DNA of 18,497 nt from Sedimenticola sp. (GCA_027038775.1 JALWGP010000012.1:1-18497); one strand, 5' to 3'; positions 1-7,900 are shown, counted from the first letter of the stretch. The notes: generated from the sequence alone by a model not told the origin. Numbers and translations: made by a program.

Positions 1-101
1 GGTGGGGCGGGCGTGAGGGGATAGATGGCGATGACCTCATTGGTCTGGTGAGCGCTGTGCGCCGCTGCCTGGTTGCCGTCGATGGTTGCCTTGCTGCTCA
101 T
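1..101 (-). CDS. nifJ: Pyruvate:ferredoxin (flavodoxin) oxidoreductase, N-terminus only
   Basis: This is the 5' end of a gene running off the left edge on the minus strand. The 33 visible residues read MSSKATIDGNQAAAHSAHQT followed by NEVIAIYPLTPAP. The TIDGN-x-AAAH and TNEVIAIYP-[IL]-TP patterns are hallmarks of the N-terminal pyruvate-binding domain of NifJ/PFOR, the large homodimeric thiamine-diphosphate and iron-sulfur enzyme that oxidises pyruvate to acetyl-CoA and reduces ferredoxin or flavodoxin. The ATG (99-101) is supported by an upstream GAGGAG about five bases away. The enzyme is cytoplasmic and oxygen-sensitive in most organisms, which fits a facultative or anaerobic lifestyle. 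Only about 3 percent of the usual ~1,200-residue protein is visible, so intactness cannot be judged. Family assignment is secure by motif; physiological direction is unknown. Confidence 0.85.
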   Translation of the reverse strand, partial: MSSKATIDGNQAAAHSAHQTNEVIAIYPLTPAP

Positions 102-255
102 GCCGCTCCTCGTGGTTACCTAAAGGCATTCAGCAGGAAGATAGCACCAAAGCGGCACAGAAGACTTGTCGAAAATCAGATCAGAGCGTCCGGAGGCTTG
201 ACGGACTCGGGAGTCGTTCCGATGGATCGGCCCAAGCCGGTCGGTTTTCTGGAGG

Positions 256-789
256 TCAGCGCCGTTGCTGGCGCAGGTAGTTGGAACGGCTCCTCGGCTT
301 CGGGCGTGGCCTGGCGTCGGGGAAGATCAGCGGCGCCAGCTCCTCCAACGCACGCTGGTAGACCCTGCGCTTGAAGTAGATGACGTCACGCACCGGCTGC
401 CAGTACTTGACCCATCGCCAGTCGTCGAACTCGGGTTTTTCGCAGCGGTCGAGGCAGAAGTCGCTCTCGGAACACTTCACCCGCAGCAGGAACCAGCGCT
501 GCTTCTGGCCGATGCAGATGGGCTGGGCGTTGCGGCGGATGAACTTCTTGGGCAGGCGGTAGCGGAGCCAGTTGCGGGTGCTGCCGAGGAGCTCCACCTG
601 GTGGGGCTTGAGGCCCACCTCCTCCTCGAGCTCGCGGTACATCGCCTCTTCCGGCGTCTCCCCCTCCTGGATGCCCCCCTGGGGAAACTGCCAGGCATCC
701 TGGCCGATGCGGCGCCCCCAGAAGAGGCGGTTTTCGTCATTGACCAGAATGATGCCCACGTTGGGCCTGAATCCATCCCTGTCGATCAC
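256..789 (-). CDS. rppH: RNA pyrophosphohydrolase RppH (Nudix hydrolase)
   Basis: RppH removes pyrophosphate from 5'-triphosphorylated mRNAs, leaving a 5'-monophosphate that triggers RNase E decay in the cytoplasm. The 177-residue product starts [17 protein letters not shown] and has the Nudix box G-x5-E-x7-REUxEExGU at residues 38-60 (G38, E44, R52, E53, E56, E57, G59), the same numbering as in the E. coli enzyme. A WFLL strand and a basic C-terminal tail also fit RppH rather than a generic Nudix protein. The start is a GTG (787-789) with only a weak GAGAA-like ribosome site. It is divergent from a HAD hydrolase gene, an order I recall from Pseudomonas (HAD, rppH, ptsP), but here the downstream neighbour is nifJ instead of ptsP. 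Length and motifs are normal. Confidence 0.95.
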   Translation of the reverse strand: MIDRDGFRPNVGIILVNDENRLFWGRRIGQDAWQFPQGGIQEGETPEEAMYRELEEEVGLKPHQVELLGSTRNWLRYRLPKKFIRRNAQPICIGQKQRWFLLRVKCSESDFCLDRCEKPEFDDWRWVKYWQPVRDVIYFKRRVYQRALEELAPLIFPDARPRPKPRSRSNYLRQQRR

Positions 790-866
790 GGGATTGTTCT
801 CGTTCTATATCTTTAATTGGCTTCATTTTTTCACAGAGTGCGCTACCACCGCAAGCAAGGCATTTT

Positions 867-875
867 TGCTATAGT
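867..875 (+). promoter_or_regulatory. Extended -10 promoter for the HAD hydrolase gene
   Basis: TGC-TATAGT matches an extended -10 element (TGn followed by TATAAT with one mismatch). It lies about 33 bases before the GTG start of the HAD gene, in an AT-richer intergenic stretch. No good -35 hexamer is visible, as is common for extended -10 promoters. Confidence 0.5.
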
Positions 876-907
876 GCCCCTGTTTTTTCCCTGCAGGAGG
901 CGCTGTC

Positions 908-1579
908 GTGGCACTGGCGCTCTTCGATCTCGACAACACGTTGCTGGCGGGCGATTCCGACTATCTCTGGGGCGTCTTCCTCTCGGAGAAGGGCGTGGTG
1001 GACCGCGACACCTACGAGCGGGAGAACGAACGCTTCTACGAGGAGTACAAGGAGGGGCGCCTGGACATCATGGAGTTCCTCACCTTCTCCCTGCGTCCCC
1101 TGGCCGAGAACGATCCTGCGCAGCTCCACGCCTGGCGCGAGGAGTTCCTTCGCGAGAAGATCGACCCCATCATCACCGAGGACGCGCACCTGCTGGTGGA
1201 GATGCACCGCAAGCGCGGCGACACCCTGGCAGTGATCACCGCCACCAACGCCTTCGTCACCGCCCCCATCGTGGAACGGTTCGGCGTGCCCAACCTCATC
1301 GCCACCGAGCCCGAGATGGTGGAGGGTCGCTATACCGGCCGCGTGCGCGGCATCCCCTGCTTCCGCGAGGGCAAGGTGAAGCGGCTCAAGGCGTGGCTGG
1401 CCGGCCGCGACGAATCCCTGGAGAACGCCTGGTTCTACAGCGACTCCCACAACGACCTGCCGCTGCTGGAGCTGGTGAGCCACCCCATGCCGGTGGATCC
1501 CGACCCGGCGCTGGAGACGGTCGCCGCCGAGAAGGGATGGCCGGTGCTCTACCTGCACAAAGACGCACCACCGCCTTGA
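908..1579 (+). CDS. HAD-superfamily subfamily IB phosphatase
   Basis: This 223-residue cytoplasmic protein belongs to the HAD-IB (SerB-like) hydrolases. Motif I is FDLDNTLL with nucleophile D7 and acid D9. Motif II is VITAT with T111. Motif III is the lysine in GKVKRL (K156). Motif IV is YSDSHNDLPLL with D179 and D183. The helical cap between about residues 15 and 95 is the C1 type. Relatives are annotated as phosphoserine-phosphatase-like or histidinol-phosphatase; the substrate cannot be read from sequence. GTG start at 908 has a strong AGGAGG (895-900) with seven-base spacing, so the start is well supported despite the rare codon. The gene ends seven bases before the permease gene and may be co-transcribed with it, though a functional link to the transporter is not obvious. 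Confidence 0.88.
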   Translation: MALALFDLDNTLLAGDSDYLWGVFLSEKGVVDRDTYERENERFYEEYKEGRLDIMEFLTFSLRPLAENDPAQLHAWREEFLREKIDPIITEDAHLLVEMHRKRGDTLAVITATNAFVTAPIVERFGVPNLIATEPEMVEGRYTGRVRGIPCFREGKVKRLKAWLAGRDESLENAWFYSDSHNDLPLLELVSHPMPVDPDPALETVAAEKGWPVLYLHKDAPPP

Positions 1580-1585
1580 CGGGAC

Positions 1586-1608
1586 GTTGAAAAACCGCAT
1601 TTTTCAAC
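1586..1608. repeat. Perfect 9-bp inverted repeat over the permease start codon
   Basis: Arms GTTGAAAAA (1586-1594) and TTTTTCAAC (1600-1608) are exact reverse complements around a five-base loop CCGCA. The palindrome sits directly between the HAD stop and the permease coding region and contains the permease's TTG start codon. It lacks a GC-rich stem, so it is a poor intrinsic terminator; it may be a small dispersed palindrome or a translational control hairpin. Confidence 0.7.
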
Positions 1609-2591
1609 ACCCTGTCCGCGCCCGGCTGCCCCTGCTGGGCCTTTTCCTCGCCACGGCGCTGGCGGCACTGGCCCTGTCGCTGGCTACGGGCAGCGTCTCC
1701 ATCCCCTTCCCCGAGCTGTGGCGGCTGCTGTGGCACGACGACGGCAGCGTCCACGCCCGCATCCTCCACGAGCTGCGCCTGCCGCGCGCCCTCTCCGCCT
1801 TCTCCATCGGCGCCCTGCTGGGCACCGCCGGCGTGCTCATGCAGGTGCTGCTGCGCAACCCCCTGGCCGATCCCTATGTCCTGGGCGTCTCCGGCGGCGC
1901 GGCGGCGGCCGTGCTGGGCGCCATGCTCGCCGGCCTGCCCCTGGCCTGGCACACGCCCATCGCCTTCGCCGGCGCCCTGGCCAGCATCCTGCTGCTCTTC
2001 GCCTTGGCCCACCGCGGCAGCTGGAACGCTGCCCGGCTGCTGCTCACCGGTATCGTGCTGGCTGCCGGCTGGTCGGCCCTCATCGGTTTCATCCTCAGCC
2101 TGGCGCCCGGCAGGCAGCTGCCCGGCATGCTCTTCTGGCTCATGGGGGATCTCTCCGACGTGCTCGACCCGCTGCTGCCCGGTGTGGTGCTGGCGGCGAG
2201 CCTGGCCTTCGCCCTGGCGCTGGCGCCCGCGCTCAACCTGGCCACCCGCGGCACCCTGCGCGCCCACGCCCTGGGCGTGGAGATGCGTACCCTGCGCATC
2301 CGCATCTACCTGCTCGCCTCCCTGCTCACCGCCACCGCGGTGAGCCTGGCCGGCGCCATCGGTTTCGTCGGCCTGGTGGCACCACACATGGTGCGGCTGA
2401 TGGCGGGCAGTGACCATCGCCTGCTGCTGCCCGCCACCGCCCTGGCCGGCGGCACCCTGCTGTTGCTGGCCGATACTGCCGCCCGCACCCTGGTCGCCCC
2501 CATGCAACTGCCGGTGGGGGTGCTCACCGCCCTCCTCGGCGTGCCCCTCTTTCTCTACCTGCTCAACCGTGGCCGGGGAGGCGAGCCGTGA
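1587..2591 (+). CDS. FecCD/BtuC-family ABC transporter permease
   Basis: A 334-residue polytopic inner-membrane permease of the type that imports cobalamin, heme or ferric siderophores as a dimer with an ATPase. Family signatures are RNPLADPYVLGVSGGA (about 90-105), the coupling-helix region HALGVEMRTLRIR (227-239), GFVGLVAPHMVRL (259-271) and the C-terminal PVGVLTALLGVPLFLYLL (309-326). Length matches BtuC/FecD. The only usable start is TTG at 1587, since no ATG, GTG or TTG follows in the first 30 or so codons; the ribosome site is poor and the codon lies in a hairpin, so translation may be coupled to the upstream HAD gene seven bases away. The ATPase gene overlaps it by four bases. Substrate is not determinable: no binding protein, TonB receptor or cobalamin riboswitch is visible nearby. 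Confidence 0.9.
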   Translation: MKNRIFQHPVRARLPLLGLFLATALAALALSLATGSVSIPFPELWRLLWHDDGSVHARILHELRLPRALSAFSIGALLGTAGVLMQVLLRNPLADPYVLGVSGGAAAAVLGAMLAGLPLAWHTPIAFAGALASILLLFALAHRGSWNAARLLLTGIVLAAGWSALIGFILSLAPGRQLPGMLFWLMGDLSDVLDPLLPGVVLAASLAFALALAPALNLATRGTLRAHALGVEMRTLRIRIYLLASLLTATAVSLAGAIGFVGLVAPHMVRLMAGSDHRLLLPATALAGGTLLLLADTAARTLVAPMQLPVGVLTALLGVPLFLYLLNRGRGGEP

Positions 2592-3361
2592 GCGCGGCCC
2601 TGCTGGAGCTGGAGAAGGTGGACCTGGCCCGCGGCGGGCGCCTGCTCTGCCGGGAGCTCACGCTCACCGTGGAGGCCGGCGAGTGCTGGGGCGTCCTGGG
2701 GCCCAACGGCGCCGGCAAGAGCACCCTGCTGCAGACGATGGCCGGCCTGGAGAAGCCCGCAGGTGGCCTCCTGCGCTACCGGGGCCGCCCCCTGGGACAA
2801 TGGAAACGAAGAGAGCTGGCCCGGGAGCTGGGCATGCTGTTCCAGCTCGACGAGGGCGGCTTCACCACCACCCTCTTCGAAACGGTGCTCACCGGGCGCC
2901 ATCCCCACTTGGGCACTTTCGGCTGGGAGACGGCCGCCGACCTGGAGATCGCCTGGCGGGCGGTGTGCGACCTGGGGTTGGAGGCACTGGCCCGGCGCGA
3001 TCCCGCCACCCTCTCCGGCGGTGAGCGCCAGCGCATGGAGATCGCCGTGCTCCTCGCCCAGCAGCCGCGGCTGGCGCTGCTCGACGAGCCCGCCAACCAT
3101 CTCGATCCCGGCCACCAGGTGGCCATCCTGGAGCTGCTGCGCAGGCGCTTTTCCAGGCCCGGCCACGCACAGGTGATGGTGCTCCACGACATCAACCTGG
3201 CGCTGGCCTCCTGCCATCGGCTGCTGCTGCTCAGGGGCGACGGCCACTGGCGCGCGGGCAGCGTGGAGGAGATGGGCACGCCCGAACAGCTCTCCTGGCT
3301 CTACGGCTGCCCGGTGCGCCCCTGCGCTGAATTGGAGGACAGGTGCCTCAGCTTTCTCTGA
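2588..3361 (+). CDS. ABC transporter ATPase, FepC/BtuD type
   Basis: This 257-residue cytoplasmic ATPase powers the preceding FecCD permease. Visible motifs are Walker A GPNGAGKST (38-46), Q-loop glutamine in MLFQLDEG (Q86), ABC signature LSGGERQR (142-149), Walker B LALLDEP (162-168) followed by the D-loop ANHLD, and the switch histidine in VLHDINLAL (H200). The ANHLDPGHQ and LHDINLA wording is typical of FepC/BtuD/HmuV ATPases. GTG (2588-2590) overlaps the permease stop as GTGA, preceded by GGGGAGG, so the two are translationally coupled. The gene stops two bases before a REPIN. The exact substrate (corrinoid, heme or siderophore) is unresolved. Confidence 0.92.
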   Translation: MSAALLELEKVDLARGGRLLCRELTLTVEAGECWGVLGPNGAGKSTLLQTMAGLEKPAGGLLRYRGRPLGQWKRRELARELGMLFQLDEGGFTTTLFETVLTGRHPHLGTFGWETAADLEIAWRAVCDLGLEALARRDPATLSGGERQRMEIAVLLAQQPRLALLDEPANHLDPGHQVAILELLRRRFSRPGHAQVMVLHDINLALASCHRLLLLRGDGHWRAGSVEEMGTPEQLSWLYGCPVRPCAELEDRCLSFL

Positions 3362-3363
3362 CT

Positions 3364-3423
3364 GCAGGAGGCCCGCCCCCGGGCCGAACCCTGAATCATT
3401 CGCAGCGGGGGCGCCGCTCCTGC
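3364..3423. repeat. REPIN: pair of inverted REP sequences
   Basis: Two 25-base REP-like units face each other: 3364-3388 begins GCAGGAG and forms stem GGCCCG/CGGGCC with loop CCCC, then a 10-base spacer, then 3399-3423, which ends CTCCTGC and forms a six-base stem with one mismatch and loop GGGG. Together they can fold as one long hairpin. It sits two bases after the ATPase stop, between convergent genes, the usual position for REP doublets. The right unit matches the left unit of the element at 14779-14837 in 24 of 25 positions (as reverse complement). The head GCAGGAGC resembles the GTAGGAGC REP families of Pseudomonas. Confidence 0.8.
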
Positions 3424-3439
3424 CTGGCGCAACGGATGT

Positions 3440-3877
3440 TCACGAGTCGTTCAGGAGATCACCGGCGGCATCGCGCATGCGCTGGCACATGGTGCGGGAA
3501 TCGGGGTTCTCCACTGCGTCGACGATGGCGTTGACCACCTCGCCGAACTCCTCGGGAGTGAGCACGCTCATGATGCGGGCCAGCAGGGCGGGATCCACCT
3601 GGGCGTAAACGGTCTCGCCACCGGAAAGATTGAGCACCACGCCTGCCGTGTGGTAGTCCCCCTCCTCCGCCTCGGCGTCGTGCAGCTGCTGGTTCAGCTC
3701 CAGCAGTTCGTCGTAGAGGGTCTCGATGCGTTCCACCTGCTCGTCGGAGAGCGTCTCGGGCAGGCGCACCTCCCAGGTCCCGCCATCCTCGGTCACCTCG
3801 GGTTCCAGGGACTCGCGCTGCAGGAAATCGACGAAGCGCTCGCAGGGGGTGGCGTGAAAGAAAACATACTCCAGCAT
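3440..3877 (-). CDS. Conserved hypothetical protein, 145 residues
   Basis: I do not know a function for this soluble, acidic 145-residue protein. It begins MLEYVFFHATPCERFVDFLQ, continues with an acidic helical stretch (YDELLELNQQLHDAEAEEGD, about 55-74), a strand-rich part (AGVVLNLSGGETVYAQVDP) and ends with a helical segment containing VENPDSRTMCQRMR (about 122-135). The MLEY-x-FF start and VENPD-x-R-x-[LM]-C end look like those of uncharacterised gammaproteobacterial proteins I have seen, which is why the ATG at 3877 is preferred over the in-frame ATG at 3907. Neither start has a strong ribosome site. No signal peptide or membrane segment. It is convergent with the ABC ATPase gene and divergent from the sulfur-globule-like gene. 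Confidence 0.75.
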   Translation of the reverse strand: MLEYVFFHATPCERFVDFLQRESLEPEVTEDGGTWEVRLPETLSDEQVERIETLYDELLELNQQLHDAEAEEGDYHTAGVVLNLSGGETVYAQVDPALLARIMSVLTPEEFGEVVNAIVDAVENPDSRTMCQRMRDAAGDLLNDS

Positions 3878-3936
3878 GACGGTTGATTTTCCCGTGGTCG
3901 ACAACATCTCCGAGATTAGCAGAATCCTTGTTCTGC

Positions 3937-3978
3937 TTGATCCCGGTCAAAGGAAAAGAAGGGGTGAAAAGCCATAAT
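3937..3978 (+). promoter_or_regulatory. FNR/CRP-family box and -10 element of the sulfur-globule-like gene
   Basis: TTGAT-CCCG-GTCAA (3937-3950) matches the FNR consensus TTGAT-N4-ATCAA at nine of ten positions. A -10 element CATAAT lies at 3973-3978, predicting transcription start near 3985. The box centre is then at -41.5, exactly the class II activator position, and there is no good -35 hexamer, as expected for an activator-dependent promoter. The predicted leader is about 74 bases. Confidence 0.55.
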
Positions 3979-4058
3979 TTTCAGAGAATCAGTATATGAC
4001 GATATGCTGATGGCCGGGATGTCTCCCGATTCACCTGGAAAAGATGGAGGACAGTGAT

Positions 4059-4373
4059 ATGAAGGCAGTCAATAAGGTACTTGCTGGCGCTGTTCTGGCT
4101 GGTGGTGTGTTGATGGCCAGTGCCGCAAACGCGTTCTGGGGCCCCTGGGACTGGTTCGACGACGATGACTGGTGGGACGACTATCCGCCGCCCTGGGTGC
4201 TCTACGGCCCGTACGGTCCCTATGGCTACTACGGCGCGCCCTACTACGGTTACGGCTATCCCGGCTGGGGTGCCTATCCCTACGCCTATCCTTACGGCGG
4301 TTACGCCTATCCGGGATACACCTATCCCACGCAACAGGCTCCCGCCACCGGCTCCCAGCAGAAGGGGCGCTGA
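4059..4373 (+). CDS. Exported Gly/Tyr/Pro-rich protein, sulfur globule protein-like
   Basis: A 104-residue secreted structural-type protein. Residues 1-25 form a Sec signal peptide (MKAVNKVLAGAVLAGGVLMA, then SAANA) with predicted cleavage before F26. The mature part opens FWGPWDWFDDDDWWDDYPPP and continues with repeats of the form YGPYG, YYGYGYPG and YPYAYPYGGYAYPG. This Trp/Asp cluster after an NAF-W signal cleavage site, followed by Gly/Tyr repeats, resembles the envelope proteins of periplasmic sulfur globules in purple and colourless sulfur bacteria. The ATG at 4059 has GGAGG eight bases upstream; an ATG at 4044 lies inside the region of that site and is rejected. A strong terminator follows and the promoter carries an FNR-type box. 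Low-complexity proteins give weak homology, so another cell-envelope role remains possible. Confidence 0.65.
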   Translation: MKAVNKVLAGAVLAGGVLMASAANAFWGPWDWFDDDDWWDDYPPPWVLYGPYGPYGYYGAPYYGYGYPGWGAYPYAYPYGGYAYPGYTYPTQQAPATGSQQKGR

Positions 4374-4395
4374 CGCTCAAGGCACTTCACATCAC

Positions 4396-4420
4396 AAGCG
4401 GCCCCGCGGGGCCGCTTTTT
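4396..4420 (+). terminator. Intrinsic terminator after the sulfur-globule-like gene
   Basis: A perfect palindrome built on AAGCGGCCCC and GGGGCCGCTT (4396-4417) is followed by a T-run ending at 4420. It begins 23 bases after the stop codon. Confidence 0.88.
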
Positions 4421-4457
4421 CGTGGCCCCGGCACAGCCCTTCTCCCTCCGGCCCCGG

Positions 4458-4486
4458 TCGACAGCCTTCCGGCTTCGCGCAATAAT
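4458..4486 (+). promoter_or_regulatory. Sigma-70-type promoter for the DsrE-like gene
   Basis: TCGACA (4458-4463) and AATAAT (4481-4486) each match the -35 and -10 consensus at five of six positions, with the optimal 17-base spacing. The predicted start near 4493 leaves a leader of about 22 bases containing the GGAGGAGGAG ribosome site. Confidence 0.6.
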
Positions 4487-4514
4487 CGGATGAAAGCAGT
4501 GGAGGAGGAGTTCC

Positions 4515-4988
4515 ATGAAAAACCCGTTCGGCCGGCGCCGTTTCATGCAGTGGCTGGCCGCCGGTTCCGGCCTGGCCCTCGCCAGCCGGGGCAGCGCCCA
4601 CCACACGGAAACCCACTTCGAGGACGATTCGACCCACCACATCGTTTACCAGCTCAACAAGGCCGATCCCAAGTACATCTCCCACGTTCTCTTCTCCGTG
4701 GGCGAGCTGCTGCGCAAGTACGGTGACGACATCGAGATCGTGGTGGCCGTCTTCGGCGAGGGAATCCACCTGCTGGGCAAGCGCCCCAAGCGGGCCATCC
4801 CCTACGAGCTCCAGGAACGGGCCGCTTCCCTCGCCGCCTACGGCGTCTCTTTCCACGCCTGCGGCAACACCCTGAAGGCGGTACGCTGGACCAGGGAGGA
4901 CCTGCTCGACTTCGCCGAGCCCGTGCCCATTGGCGTGGAAGATATCATGCTGTTGCAGGAGAAGGGGTTCAGCTACATCTCCTGGTGA
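4515..4988 (+). CDS. Tat-exported DsrE-family protein
   Basis: A 157-residue protein with a twin-arginine signal, GRRRFMQWLAAGSGLALASR, and likely cleavage after GSA (residue 28). The mature domain has the DsrE/YchN-like alternating fold: HHIVYQLNKADP, a helix (ISHVLFSVGELLRKYG), the strand DIEIVVAVFGEGIHLL and the conserved VSFHACGNTL with Cys116, the position of the sulfur-carrying cysteine in many DsrE/TusD relatives. DsrE proteins bind or transfer persulfide sulfur. A periplasmic version next to a sulfur-globule-like gene suggests a role in extracytoplasmic sulfur handling, which is inference. The ATG at 4515 has GGAGGAGGAG at 4501-4510. It has its own promoter and ends four bases before the convergent dnaE2 stop, with no terminator visible between. 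Confidence 0.85.
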   Translation: MKNPFGRRRFMQWLAAGSGLALASRGSAHHTETHFEDDSTHHIVYQLNKADPKYISHVLFSVGELLRKYGDDIEIVVAVFGEGIHLLGKRPKRAIPYELQERAASLAAYGVSFHACGNTLKAVRWTREDLLDFAEPVPIGVEDIMLLQEKGFSYISW

Positions 4989-4992
4989 TGGC

Positions 4993-7900
4993 TCAATGAA
5001 AGTCCCGTGACTTCACTTCCAGCTCCCCCAGCAACCAGCTGCGGTCACAGAGCCGCCGCACGACGAGATGCTGCACCCCCTCGACCCGCTGGATCTCAGC
5101 CCAGGCCCCCAGCAGCGAGGCCCGCAGCAGCACAGGGCGCTGGCGCTCCGCCAGGCTGCGCCAGACGATCAGGTTGAGCACGCCCGTCTCGTCCTCCAGG
5201 GTGACGAAGACGGCGTTGCCCTTGCCCGGTCGCTGGCGCACCAGCACCAGCCCCGCCACCCGTACCACCGCGCCCGGCGGGCGCCTCGCCACCTCCGCCG
5301 AGGAGAGGAAGTCCTCCCTTGCCAGCTCGGCGCGCAGCAGCGCCAGGGGATGGCGGCGCAGGCTCAGCCCCAGGCTGCGGTAGTCGTGGAGGATGGACTC
5401 GGCCTCGCCGGGGGACGGCAGGGCGGGGTCCACCTCCACCGGCGGTGCCTGCGCAACCAGGGGCGGCTCCGGTACCACCGCCGCCACCTCCCAGCGGGCC
5501 CGGTGGCGGTGATGGCCCAGGGAGGCCAGGGCATCCGCCGCCGCCAGCGCCTCCAGGTCCCGCCGATCCAGGCCCGCGCGTCGCGCCAGCTCGTCCACCG
5601 TGCGGAAGGACCCCGCCCGGCGCGCGGTCACCAGCCGCTCCGCCCCCTTGCGTGACAACCCCTTCACCAGGTGGAGCCCCAGGCGCACCGCCTCCCCCTC
5701 CAGGGTGGTCTCCCAGGCACTGCAGTTCACTTCCACCGGGCGCACCTCCACGCCGTGCTCGCGGGCGTCCCGCACCAGCTGGGCGGGTGCGTAGAAGCCC
5801 ATGGGCTGGCTGTTGAGCAGGGCCGTCAGGAAGACCCCCGGGTGGTGGCACTTGATCCAAGCGGAGACATAGACCAGCAGGGCGAAGCTGGCGGCGTGGG
5901 ACTCGGGAAAACCGTACTCGCCGAAGCCCAGGATCTGGCGAAAGATGCGGTCGGCGAACCCGGTGCTGTAGCCCCGCTCGGTCATGCCCGCCTTGAGCCT
6001 GCGCTCCCAGTGCTCCAGGCCGCCGCGCCGTCTCCAGGCAGCCATGGCACGGCGCAGCTGATCCGCCTCGCCCGGCGTGAAACCCGCCGCCACCACCGCC
6101 AGCCTGATCACCTGCTCCTGGAAAATGGGCACCCCCAGGGTGCGCTCCAGCACCCTCCGTACCGCCTCGGAGGGGTACTCCACCGGCTCCAGCCCCTGGC
6201 GGCGGCGCAGGTAGGGGTGCACCATCTCCCCCTGGATGGGGCCGGGCCGGACGATGGCCACCTCCACCACCAGGTCGTAGAAGTTACGCGGCTTCAGGCG
6301 CGGCAGCATGGAGATCTGCGCCCGCGACTCCACCTGGAAGACGCCCAGGGTGTCTGCGCGCTGGATCATCTCGTAGGTCCCGGGATCCTCCGGGGGGATC
6401 TCCCGCAGCTTCATGCCCAGCAGGTCCAGGGCGCGGCGGATGGCGCTGAGCATGCCCAGCCCCAGCACGTCCACCTTCATCAGCCCCAGGGACTCGAGGT
6501 CGTCCTTGTCCCACTGGATGACGGTGCGCCCGGCCATGGCGGCGTTCTCCACCGGCACCAGCCGTTCCAGGGTGTCGCGGGCGATGACGAAGCCGCCCAC
6601 GTGCTGGGAGAGGTGGCGGGGAAAGCCCAGCAGCTCGTTGGCCAGCCGCAGCAGCAGCCGCATGCGCCGGCCGCGCAGGTCGAAGCCCACCTCCGCCAGC
6701 CACTGCGCCTCCACCGCACCGCGGCTGCGCCAGCCCGAGGCGGCCCGGGCCAGCCGCTCCACCTCCTGGAGCGTGAAGCCCAGGGCGCGGGCCGCGTCCC
6801 GCAGGGCGCTGCGCGGGCGGTAGGTGATGACGGTGGCGGCCAGGGCGGCGCGGTGACGGCCGTACTTCCCGTAGACATACTGGATCACCTCCTCGCGCCG
6901 TTCATGCTCGAAGTCCACGTCGATGTCGGGTGGCTCGTTGCGCTCCTTCGAGAGAAAACGCTCGAAAAGCAGCTCCATGCGCGCCGGGTCCACCTCGGTG
7001 ATGCCCAGGCAGTAGCAGACCGCCGAGTTGGCCGCCGAGCCCCGTCCCTGGCAGAGGATGCCCCGCTCCCGGGCGAAGCGCACCAGGTCCCAGACGGTGA
7101 GGAAATAGGGCTCGTACTCCAGCTCGGCGATGAGGGCCAGCTCGCGCTCGATCTGCTCCGCCACCTTTTCCGGGCACCCCCGCGGCCAGCGGCGCGCCTT
7201 GCCCGCCTCCACCAGCTCGCGCAGGAAGGCGGCAGGGGTGATGCCGGCGGGGGTCAGGTCATCGGGATACTCATAGGCCAGCTCGTCCAGGGAGAAGGTG
7301 CAGCGGCGGGCGATCTCCAGGCTCGCCTCCAGCAGCTCCGGGGGGTGGAGATCGCGCAACGCCTCCAGGGAACGGAGATGGCGCTCGCCGTTGCGCAGGG
7401 CACGGTAACCCAGCCGCTCCACCGTGGTGCGGTGGCGGATGGCGGTGAGCAGGTCCTTCAGGGGCCGGCGTTCCGGCACGTGCATGCAGACGTTGCCGGC
7501 GGCCACCAGGGGCAGGCCGTGGCGTCGGCCGAGCCGTTGCAGCCGCTCCAGCCGCTCGCCGTCCAGGCCGTCGCGCGCGGGCTCGTGGGCCAGCCAGCCG
7601 CCTCCTGCGAAACGCCCGGCGAACCAGCCCGGCTCCATGGCGGCCGAGGGGTCCCGCGGCGGAATCCACAGGGCCAGGCAGCGGAAGACCCCGTCCAGGT
7701 CGGCGCGGGCAAGGTGGTAGCGCCCCTTGGGCGCCGCCCGCCGCCCCCGGGTGACGAGGCGGCAGAGGGCAGCGTAACCCTCCCGGTCCCGGGCCAGCAG
7801 CACCAGGTGGTCGCCCTCCGCCAGGTGCAGCTCGCAGCCGACGATGAGCTTCAGGCCGGCCTCCTTCGCCGCCTCGTGAGCACGCACCACGCCCGCCAGG

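Noticed and set aside
225..242. Hairpin GATCGGC-CCAA-GCCGGTC downstream of rppH as a terminator
   Set aside because: The seven-base stem contains a wobble and no T-run follows on the rppH strand, so termination is not supported.
790..907. Cobalamin riboswitch upstream of the HAD-permease-ATPase cluster
   Set aside because: The intergenic region is only 118 bases, AT-rich, and lacks the B12-box; it is too short for a full riboswitch given the promoter at 867.
1386..2507. A 373-codon minus-strand frame opposite the FecCD permease
   Set aside because: Gln/Gly/His-rich low-complexity shadow of a membrane protein gene with no family features.
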